Positions 55,352 through 64,000 of a DNA stretch of 64,000 bases are shown piece by piece (the first letter of the stretch is position 1; each line of letters starts with the position of its first letter). A program made the position numbers and the translations under genes. The stretch is from Gambelia wislizenii (taxonomy: Eukaryota > Chordata > Lepidosauria > Squamata > Crotaphytidae). The notes under the pieces were generated by a model. It did not search any database, had not been told where the DNA came from, and saw only the letters and a program-made list of their open reading frames with translations. The stretch is taken from the NCBI GenBank assembly GCA_030847615.1, contig JAUMIR010000003.1:334991756-335055755 (forward strand), given 5' to 3'.

Positions 55352-55533
55352 TGTTGTTTTGTGCCTCTGACTTATGGCAACCCTATCATAAAATTTTCTT
55401 GGCAAGATTTGTTCAAAAGAGGTTTGCTTTTGCTTTCCTCTAAGACTGAGAGAATGTTGCTTGACAAGGGATTTGAAACCTGGTCTCCCACAGTCCTAAT
55501 CTAGCACTCTAACAACTATATCATGCTGACTCA
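55352..55533 (-). mobile_element. tRNA-headed SINE with RTE-like tail
   Basis: On the minus strand the head has an A-box-like TAGTTGTTAGAGTGC and a B-box GGTTTCAAATCCC. The body follows (CAAGCAACATTCTCTCAG, GAAAATTTTATGATAGGG). The 3' end, CCATAAGTCAGAGGCACAAA, resembles the BovB 3' end. The same family is nested in BovB at 17035. Confidence 0.75.
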
Positions 55534-56299
55534 TTTACTTATAAGTACTTATAAATACTTGTCCATAATCAAATACAGGGCCTTATGGAGGGACAGAGGG
55601 AAGAGAAAATGACTGCAGGAAGTGAGTGGCTGTGGTAAAAGAAGCAATCTGAAAGCTACCCCAAATACATGCCAAGCCTCAATGTACTGTATATAGTGCA
55701 ACCTGCAAGCTGGAAATTAGTGAATATAGTCATGGAAAAGTTGCTAAATCTAACACTGTAGGGCAAGGAATCCAAAAGTAGAGCATTTGCCATAGGGTGC
55801 AACGTGGGATCAGAAATGTCCAGGACTTAGAGCTGTTTTGTTGTTGATGTTGTTGTTATTGAAGATCAGTTACCCAGAGTTTCCTCGTTGAGAGGCAATG
55901 GAAAATTACATAACTAGACTCACTAATTTCCAGTTTGCAGGCTGCATTAATTAACCAGAAATCTTTATTTGTGGTTCATGGAGAAGGGAAGAGGTGGTGT
56001 GAGCAAGCACAAGGCTCATGCAGTGCTGGCTGGTGGCTCCCATGTCAGTGGTGTGAAAAATCCATTCTGGGCTTTAGTCCAAACTTTAAAGGAGCTATTT
56101 GAGGTGCTGAAACCATCCTGAGAAGAAGTAGAGCATAGCATCTTGTATAGCTTCTTCAAAATAGTTTTGACTAACCCCAAACAGATACACTGCCCCACTG
56201 TCTTGGCCATGCCCGTTGCAGACTAAGAAACCAATAGGTCCTGTGTTTGAACTGAGCCATTCTGTTAGTATGTTGGGGGTTGGCAGCAGGCCATATGCT

Positions 56300-57173
56300 A
56301 GGGGTGGACAATGCCAGTGGATGGAAGGCTGCACTGGCCCCTGCTGGATTATGGAGGCCCATAAACACACACACACCTATGCACACACACCCTTGGAAGT
56401 TTTTATAAGTTTAAGCCCTTTCCCCTCACATTTGGGGGTATGGTAGAGATTTTTCCAAGTCATTGGGGGCTCTGGGCTCTTTTAGGTTCAGGAGAGGTCT
56501 CTATTTAACATGGAAGTAAACCAGAACTTGCTGGAATGGACAAACTCACTTAATAGAAATAAACAGAAAATTAGAAATTGCTGGAATGGACAAACTCACT
56601 TATATGTTAGATGGGAAACCAAACTGTAAATTTACAAAAGATTGGGGAAAGCTTCAAAACTATCTAAACAACAAATATGGGTAGGTAATGCCTGTAGAAT
56701 TTTTAAAAATTCAAAAAAAGATGTGGCTGTCTATTCATGGGAAAAATTGTATGGTGAAAGGTAGTAACTTAGAGGAGATAGGAAGAGAGGAAAATAACTA
56801 AAAATTATTTTTTAAAATTTGTCCCTTCCATTGTCCTTCTAAGGTTCAGAAAAGGAAGATGAGTTGTAAATTAGTTACAACTGATACCATTACATATGGG
56901 AAGTGAAATACTTTGAACAAGTGAACTAAAGGGATGGTGTTGATAGTAAATGCAATATGTCAAGGGAAAGGGAGGGAAGGATAGGGAGGGAAGGAAGCGG
57001 GTAAGAATCATGTGTTATATTGTGTGTATGGTTAGTACCAATTGTTTGTTTCATGTCTGCTTGTATATATGTATTTTGGATGGATGGATATGTCTGAAAC
57101 AACAATAAAATTGGTGGAGGAACCAGCTTTTTGTGTGATGCATACAGCCCATGGGCTGCACTTTTCCCTCCCC
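56300..57173. mobile_element. hAT-like element split by L1
   Basis: The left end TAGGGGTGGACAATGCCAGT and right end CCCATGGGCTGCACTTTTCC with CTCCCCT are of the GGGGTGGACAA hAT type. Left interior GAGGTCTCTATTTAAC matches the 9730 element. The central 56520-57118 is an L1 3' end. Confidence 0.55.
56529..57118 (+). mobile_element. L1 LINE 3' end, 5'-truncated
   Basis: An in-frame stretch reads LAGMDKLTYMLDGKPNCKF followed by TKDWGKLQNYLNNKYG, the C-terminus of an L1 ORF2. A 3'UTR with GGGAGGGAAGG purine tract and ACAACAATAAAATTGG near the end follows. The first 25 bp (TTGCTGGAATGGACAAACTC and ACTTA) are duplicated at 56529 and 56577. The only clear L1 in the window. Confidence 0.7.
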
Positions 57174-57179
57174 TTATAT

Positions 57180-57835
57180 GCAATCAATAAAAGCCCCATT
57201 TACATTTATATTTGGATTTCAATTTGTCTCCTTTTTTAGTTCAAAAGGCAAGAAAAATGTTTTGATAAATAAAATAAATGACAGCTATAAGCACAAAAAC
57301 ATTTAGAGTAGTCTGGTTCTTGTTTCAAATAAATCACTTTGGTTTGCTTACATGCTGAAGGAGTCCCATGGTCAATAGCCATTTCCTTGTTATTTTGGGC
57401 CATGTAGGATATACTATATGGTTGTTGGTCTACGATGTGAAATCCACTTAATAAAGCCTTGTGCAGATGTTGCACTAAGTGTTTTGACTCCAGAGTTAGT
57501 CATTCTTAAGGCAGGCACACTATAATCAGTGGGACTCAAATAATTCTTAGGGTAGGTGCACTGTAGTCAATGGGATTTGAATCCAACAGGATGTACATAT
57601 ATATTGAATTGATTTCACTGGGCTTACTGAAGTCATGACAAAGTCTAGATAAACCCTGTATGAGAAGAAATATTTCTAATGGGTTTACAACATAACATCA
57701 TGTACAAAATGCTCATATGATCTTGATAATGTAAGAACAAATGACACATGGCTTAATGTATGCTTAAATTTAAATAATTTCTTTACATTTATTTATTGTA
57801 CATGAACTTGATTGTATATATTGATGTATGCACAA

Positions 57836-57867
<32 letters not shown>

Positions 57868-58995
57868 AGATAATAGTCTCATGCTAAAAACACACTGTAC
57901 TGTGTGCTGTTCATTACTTAACCTCTCCTTTCCTACTGCCTTCAGGGTGGTAACCAAAGCATACCTAGGTACTGTTATTTTTAGAGAGTTATTCATTGCT
58001 TTTCTTAATTTTCTGTATTAACATTAATGTATACATTTTCATTATTTACAGACATGTGTTTTGTTGTTTCAGTTCTTTACATGCCCCTGATTAAATAGTA
58101 GCTCTATTATGACATCTTGTCCCATAATGTTCCAATTAAGGTACTGGAGGAGATCCTCCAGGAAACTAAGGAGTATACTTGGCAGACTGAAATGGCTGCA
58201 GCCAATACTCCTTTTGGTTCCATATCAGGAGAATGGCTGGATATAAATTAAATAAATAAATACAAAGATAACATGTGAACACTTGAACGTATGAACCATG
58301 TTCAAAAAGCCTGACACATACAACAAATGGGTAAAGAAGAGAGCCTTATTTGTTCATTTTTGGAACAAAATATTTAACGTTCTGACAGCTGTCTTGTTTT
58401 TCTGAATGCTTGGTCAAGTTTTTAGTTATAGATGCTATCAAGTTCTCCATAGGCAAATATGATTATCAACCAAATCTTTTTCTGTTCATGGACTGCATGT
58501 ATCATCCACCTCTTTTTTGGAATACTACACTCACATAAATGAGACATTGGCCCCAGCAGCAACAAAAATATGACAGTTTTAAACAAAAGCAATAAATAAA
58601 TAAAATGAACAGCTCGGCTGCCCTTCCTAGTACTCTCCCAACAAATATAGTATAGCCAACTAGTAGGGATAGCAAGTGCATGCATATACATACACTTCTA
58701 CAGATATATACAAAGCTACAACAGAGAGATGCACATGAACCATGTGTGACCTTTGCCCACTTTGGTGGCTTTCAAAGAGCTCTCCCTAGCGACTCCCAAT
58801 TCAAAAGGGGGGGGGACACCTATAAAACAATGCACCCTTATCCAGCACCTTATGACCAAAAGGACAGGGGAACCAAACTGACAAAATATTTTTTCTTCTT
58901 TTTATCATATTTGACTTCTGGTTCCTTTCACCCCTTTTTGGTGCTGGCAGAGGCAGTGGGTCCCAGTGGTTGAAAATTGGGCAAAGTTTCTTTCC
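57180..58995. other. unassigned, with simple repeats
   Basis: 57495-57590 has a two-copy tandem of about 46 bp (ATTCTTAAGGCAGGCACACT / ATTCTTAGGGTAGGTGCACT). 57843-57868 is a (TG)n microsatellite. 58200-58262 ends in TGGATATAAATTAAATAAAT, a LINE-type tail. No gene was found. Confidence 0.45.
57843..57868. repeat. (TG)n microsatellite
   Basis: Thirteen or so TG units. Confidence 0.95.
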
Positions 58996-59007
58996 CCTTA
59001 CCTACAG

Positions 59008-59190
59008 CAGTGCCTTTCAGACTTTCAGATGAGAAGGACTGGCATCTTTTCCCTAATGTGCCAGGAACCAATACTATATTTGTGTTCATTGGCCACAACT
59101 GTTTCTTTCTTTCCTGATATTTGCTGTGGAATGGGAGCTGAAGGCTCACTGACCAGCACTGGCCCATGGACCACCAGTTTGAGTGCACTG
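59008..59190. mobile_element. hAT-like MITE (183 bp)
   Basis: CAGTGCCTTTCAGACTTTC and CCACCAGTTTGAGTGCACTG are inverted ends of the CAGTGC type. Flanks ACCTACAG and CTCTACAT share five of eight positions, a weak 8-bp duplication. Confidence 0.65.
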
Positions 59191-59264
59191 CTCTACATGG
59201 TGTCCATAGTTCCCAGGAGCAAGGTAAGGGATGTCAATGGCACTCTAGTTTAGGGTAGTCAAAG

Positions 59265-59640
59265 TGAAGACCTCCAGGGCCATTTTTGTGACTTCCAGAG
59301 GTCAGAAAATTGCCCCAAGTGCTTTCTGGGGGTGGTGGCATTTTGCCACATTTTGCCCCACCCCAACTATTTTAGACACAAGGGGCGCTTTCTTTAGAAA
59401 ACAGAAATGACTGCTTTAGGAAGTTGTTTTTAAAAAGGGGGGGGTGTCCTGGACCTAAAACTGCCCAGGCGCTCCACAAACATGGCCAAAAAATGCCCCC
59501 CATATGTCCTAGAAGGCATTTGGGGACAAACATTGGGATTTTTTGCAAGGTGTGTGGTTTTGGGGTTTTGTTTGTTTGTTTGTTTGTTTTTGCCACCCTC
59601 CAAGTTCTCCGGGGAGGGGGGGGGCTAATGCAGCTTCCTC
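59265..59640. mobile_element. hAT-like debris
   Basis: GACCTCCAGGGCCATTTTTG, CCAAGTGCTTTCTGGGGG and CCTAGAAGGCATTTGGGG share the vocabulary of the elements at 9680 and 42000. Ends are not defined. Confidence 0.35.
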
Positions 59641-59644
59641 AGCC

Positions 59645-62040
59645 TCCCAAACTAGCCCTGCTTTGCCCTTATCTCAGGATGACCATTTTGCTTTGTATTG
59701 TCCATTCTAGGCTTTGTGGGTTTGTCCAAGAGGAGTGGCAGCTTTTGTTTGCTCTCTGTGTCCTCCATTTGAGGGTTGGAAAGCATTTCCTTTTAAACAG
59801 ACTGAGAAGATGCCAAGAAAAACCCATCGTTTGGGGTGTGGGCCCTTCATAAAGACAGAAGTATGTGCATCATGTAATTTGTGAATATGGACAATATGTT
59901 AATTTTACAGAAGAACAAGTGGCTAAGTTAACTGAAATCAATACTTTCATTTGGCATGTAGGTAAAACATACACTTGTTAATAGCTGCATATTATCAATT
60001 TCAACTGTCCCTTGCTGCTATTTTGAAAACCTGGCAGTATTAGGATCCAAGGCTAAGAGAGCCTTGCTCATGGTCTCAGTGTGACCCTAATAGGAGTATG
60101 CAGTTGAGCTCATGTCATGTTTGGGGTTTCCCACACACATCTGTTTGGCCACTTTTCTGATCCCGCAGGGCTATTCTTGTGTTCTTAAGGACTCGGATCC
60201 ATATTTGCTGTTGTGTGCCTTCAAGTCATTTTCAATGTATGATGAACCAAATCCATCTCTCTTGCCACTGGATGACCTTGATTTTATGAGTAACTGTACC
60301 AGGACTCCACTGCAGCCATTTGATGGAATAGGTTCTATAAGCCTTAATAGTGACATATACCTGTTTCTCTGACCATGCATCAGAATGAACACAGCCAGTC
60401 CTTTTCTTATAATCCTGTTTTGTGTACATCACTTCAAGGAGAGACAAGCTAGTATAAAAGCCAATCATTGAAATCTATAGTGATCAATCTGTCTCTTGCA
60501 GCAATATATTGCACAGTATATAAAGCAGAAACTGAAACGCTGAATAGTTTCCCCCACCATGGTGCTTTAAATCAGCACACTCTCATCATCTTTCCAAGCA
60601 GCACTAAAATCCATTTAGATAAAATGAATGGTTCATATTTTTAATTCGCATAGGATAGACTTGACTTGTAAAAGCAAGTAGGGGGAATCTAATGCTCCCT
60701 AAGAAATTGTTTTTAAATTGCCTCTGTCACTTTTCAGATGCAAGGATTGGCAAAAAATGAACCAGCCTCAACACCTTTTGTTCCTCAGGGAAACAACTGA
60801 GCAACTGAGTGATTTTTATGACACTCTGCAATGCAGACAAACATATCTTTATTCTTGCTGGGTCTCTCTCTCTCTCCCTCTCTCTTTTAAGTGAAGGCAA
60901 ATGACCTTCTGAAGAAACACTGAAGGACCCTTCTGTGGTATTCATCCTGCAGTGTTTCTGTTCTAATCAGGCATAGGACAACTATGATTTTTTGGGGGTG
61001 GTGGTGGCAGGATTATATGCTCTAAGTGACTGAAGTGGTGCATTTGAAAGCAGACTGCAGGCTTCCAGAATCTCTTTGGGTAACGCTTATTGCACAGTTG
61101 ATATGCATATGGATGTTGCATGGCATACAAGATAACATGAAAAGAAAGCAGTGAGGAACTCAAATAGTGATTTTGCATCTCATTGACTTAATATCCAAAC
61201 GCTGAGGCAAAATACCTGTCACTGCAGTTTTCATCTGTTAATTCAGTGTCAGATTTAGTCCACTGTCCAGATGTAAACTTTGATTACTCTTCTTGTATTA
61301 AAGAAGGAAGCAATCATTAGGTAAAGGGGTTAGAACATCAATGAACTTCAATGATACATAGGTTTGGGTGGCCTGTCTCCAAGTAGAAATTTCAGGGTGG
61401 CATACACCCTTCCTTGGAGCATGAGCCACTTCTGTCCTAACAAGTACTTGTTCACTATCTATTTAGTTTCTCCACTGTTGTCAGATAATGTTTAAGGGCA
61501 GACCAAATGTGACATGGCAGATTCATACTGAGAACTTCCAGTCAGCGGCAGTTAGTAGATCAGCTGTCAGTTTTATGGCTGCTCTAGGATGTATGGGAGC
61601 CATCTAGGTGCTGGACCCTATTCCCAAGAGAGGTTTGGTGCTGGGATTACTCCTATACCACCGAGAGCAGCTGAAGGAGCAGTGAGGTGGATTTAAACAC
61701 CTCACAGTAACAGATCCACTGGTTACCGTACCTCTGCTTCCAATGCCTCTTTTAGTAAAGGAGTCCTGAGGAAGGCATTTTAATCAGTGCCACAGTGCAG
61801 GGGAGTGAGATCTAAATCTTTGCTCTATGCCATGCCCCTCATCCAATCCTCCCTTAAAGCTGCTGTCAGTTACAGAGGGGGAAACGTTTCCACTTAATTG
61901 TTTAGACTGTATATTTTTCCCTCTGTGTTATCAGCAGTTTTGGAGAGCAGGGATAGTCTTAGGGCATTTGAGGCACTGAGGTCACTTTGGTTCCCATGCA
62001 GATGCAGAATTAATTAATTAATTAATTAACAAATGAATTT
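59645..62040. other. unassigned, with SINE and simple-repeat pieces
   Basis: 60208-60395 has a piece of the RTE-tailed SINE (TGTTGTGTGCCTTCAAGTCA). 60865-60890 is a (TC)n run and 62007-62030 a (TTAA)n-like run. No gene is supported. Confidence 0.45.
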
Positions 62041-62042
62041 GT

Positions 62043-62165
62043 CTTGCTGAATCTAAGCAGGTATGGGTCCACTCAGTGTCTGGATAGAAGACCACTGGAA
62101 ACCCCATGTAAAGTACCTTGAGTTCCATAATAGAAGAAAGCCAGGATATAAATCTAATAAAAGCT
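62043..62165 (+). mobile_element. 5S rRNA-like SINE (decayed)
   Basis: CTGAATCTAAGCAGGTATGG then GTGTCTGGATAGAAGACCAC has the internal control region layout of 5S rRNA (AAGCAGG, then TGGATGGGAGACC). It is followed by a tail ending GGATATAAATCTAATAAAA. It is too diverged for a 5S gene; 5S-headed SINEs are known in vertebrates. Confidence 0.55.
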
Positions 62166-62234
62166 GGCAAACAAGCCTGGGGTCCTAGCTGCTAAGATGT
62201 TCCTTCAACACTGTTACAACATAAGGACTAAAGT

Positions 62235-62690
62235 AGGCATAGAATCACAGAGATGGTAGAGACTGCAAGGGCCGTCTAGTCCCCCTGCTATGCAGCAATA
62301 TGCAAATACAACATTCCCAAAAGATGGCCATCTGACCTCTGTTTAATAGCCTCCAAAGAAGGACTATCCATCACCCTCTCAAGCAGTATATTCCACTGTC
62401 GAATAGCTCTCACCCTGAAGAAGTTCTTCATAATAATTAAGTGGAATCTCCCTCCCCCCCCCAATAATTTGAATCCCTTGGTTGTGTCCTCATTTCTGGA
62501 GCAGCAGAAAACAAGCTTGCTCAATTTTCTACAAAACTTTTCTTCAGATATTTAAATATAGCTTTAATATCACCTTCTCTTCTTCAAGGTAAATATACTC
62601 AGTTCTCTAAGTTGTTGCTCAATGAGCTTGATTTCCAGATCTTTTACCAATTTGGTTGCCCTGCTCTGGACATGTTCCAGCTTGGGGCTA
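62235..62690 (-). mobile_element. CR1 LINE 3' part
   Basis: ATAGAATCACAGAGATGGTA, CAAGGGCCGTCTAGTCC, AGCCTCCAAAGAAGGACTAT, TAGCTCTCACCCTGAAGAAG and CTGCTCTGGACATGTTCCAG in minus orientation. The minus ORF 62288-62524 has a decayed NILLERVMDSPSLEAIKQ. Confidence 0.85.
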
Positions 62691-62880
62691 TTCCACACTA
62701 CTGAAGGATGGCATTACAATTTCACATTAATTATCATGCCTACATCGTGTGGAACTCTGGGATTCGTAGTGTGGTGAGGCACTAGAGCTCTCTGGCTGAG
62801 AATTCTAAATACTCACTAAATTGCAAATCTCAGGATTCCATAGAATGAAACCATGACAGGCAAAGTGGAATCTGAGGACT
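62690..62880. mobile_element. hAT-like MITE (decayed)
   Basis: ATTCCACACTACTGAAGG, GGAACTCTGGGATTCGTAGT, CACTAGAGCTCTCTGGCTGA and ATCTCAGGATTCCATAGAAT; the same body plan as 4294 and 49518. Confidence 0.55.
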
Positions 62881-64000
62881 TTATCACATGAGGCCAAAAT
62901 CGCAGAATTATACTGGGATAGTAGTGGTAATGGCTTCCCATTATCACACAGGACCATGGTTGGTGAGCACTTTATTACTGTGGTGTATCTTTGCATTCAT
63001 GAGAAAAATTCTTGAATAGCTGTCAGTATCACTATTTTCCCGGTATTTGACAAGCATGCAATAATTCAGTCCCACTGTAGTTCCGATATTATGGTGTGAG
63101 TGGGCGTTCCTCCTCTTTCCCTTCCCCATTCCCAATGAGAACACATGATTCAGCTTCTAGTGGAGAGTGTGAAGAGGACCTCCATGACGCTCTTTTAATG
63201 AACTGTTGCCTTTTCTTGGTACATTTTTTGTTTGTTTAATTGTTAATTTGCTAATTTCTTTGTTTATTTGTTTGTTTAATTGAAGTGACATCTTCTTGTG
63301 ATAATGGCCAAAGCCGTGTTCTTGTGAAATTGTGGAAGGGGGAGATTTTTTTTTTAAAAAAAGGCACATGTGTGGGCCATCTCGAAGCGGCAATGCAGCA
63401 TTATTCCAACATAATGTGAAAACAAGTGTTACAACAGTGCAAGTTTCAATCCCATTCTTAAACCTCTAGTAGATAGCTGTGTGATATTCTGTTAGTGGTA
63501 GTGTTGCACAATTGTGACAAAGTGCGAAAATGAATGCAATCATGCCGCTATGTTTCCAGTTTCGTCAACTGCAGAATTACAGCATTTATAAATGCTTGTG
63601 TGATAATGTCCATAGTGTGTAGCCATGATTATAATGTATAAGTATGTAGTGTGAAAGGTTCCTAAAGGATTTATTCAGATGTTGCCAAAATGTTTTGCTA
63701 AAGTGCAATGTAAGATCCCCTGGGTTAAATGCTGCCCTTCCTTCCCCCCAAAAAATGTATTTTGCCTCCCTCCAACTTTTGGTAATCTTAAGAAAAGAGG
63801 ACTGGGCAAATTAGACAAAGCAAACACTACAGGGCTTTTCCTCTTCTTAATCAAGTAATTCAGGGGTTACTTTTCTGTGGCCAGAGGTTGTAAATCTAAG
63901 CAAGCAAGAAAATTGAATTAATATTTTAATGCTTGGCTGACTGCTGTTTATTTTTAACTACCACTAGTAAAATTATGTGTTGCATTTAACATTGTGTACT
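62881..64000. other. unassigned to the window end
   Basis: AT-rich, with TTTGTTTGTTTAATTG simple sequence at 63226-63280. No gene or definite repeat is recognised. Confidence 0.45.

Noticed and set aside
62043..62120. Functional 5S rRNA gene
   Set aside because: Too many changes outside the control region and no T-run terminator at the expected place.

Overview
This window looks like non-coding nuclear DNA from a vertebrate, most probably a squamate reptile (lizard or snake). It is AT-rich, has almost no long open reading frames, and is packed with a characteristic repeat mixture. That mixture is CR1 LINEs ending in the 8-bp ATTCTATG-type tail, BovB (RTE) LINEs, L2, a truncated L1, tRNA-headed SINEs, a 5S-like SINE, hAT, mariner/Tigger and Harbinger-like non-autonomous DNA transposons, LTR-like blocks and a DIRS-type tyrosine-recombinase retrotransposon. 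BovB together with these SINEs is the main argument for Squamata. The species cannot be named from the sequence.

No complete host gene is visible. The only candidate host coding piece is a short plus-strand exon at about 23376-23522, open in one frame between plausible splice sites. If real, the surrounding tens of kilobases are intron. Every other protein-like signal is a decayed transposon gene.

Layout. 0.7-5.6 kb: mariner deletion derivative, L2 reverse transcriptase remnant, a SINE split by a palindromic MITE, a 1.8-kb RTE-like LINE on the minus strand, a palindromic hAT-like MITE and a Tigger-like element with GC-rich interior. 8-13 kb: LTR-like blocks, a near-perfect 331-bp hairpin MITE and a second SINE. 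16-22.4 kb: BovB with a nested SINE, CR1 with a nested LTR-like insert, and a CR1 tail split by a hAT MITE. 24-25.5 kb: Tigger MITE, a SINE-like repeat and the third palindromic MITE. 27.9-29.7 kb: an unclassified CpG-rich block, L2, and a compact hairpin. 30.6-31.4 kb: CR1 inside CR1 inside L2. 35.4-37.4 kb: two TA-flanked MITEs, L2 and L1-like pieces, and a short telomere-like run. 39.7-43.9 kb: CR1, an internally deleted copy of the RTE-like LINE, and hAT MITEs. 44.4-47.3 kb: LTR-like block, L2, and a large imperfect inverted repeat. 48.3-53.9 kb: CR1 copies, the 3' end of the RTE-like LINE, and the DIRS tyrosine recombinase remnant with a duplicated catalytic tail. 56-62.7 kb: L1 inside a hAT-like element, further MITEs, a 5S-like SINE and CR1.

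The most distinctive things are (i) a family of three long, almost fully palindromic elements with exact 3-bp TNA target duplications, two of them confirmed by the restored pre-insertion host repeats; (ii) the DIRS tyrosine recombinase remnant with two copies of its catalytic-tyrosine segment; (iii) an RTE-like LINE family with a C-terminal zinc-finger-like motif and a shared 3' hairpin; and (iv) the candidate host exon. All calls come from reading the sequence; no database search was possible.
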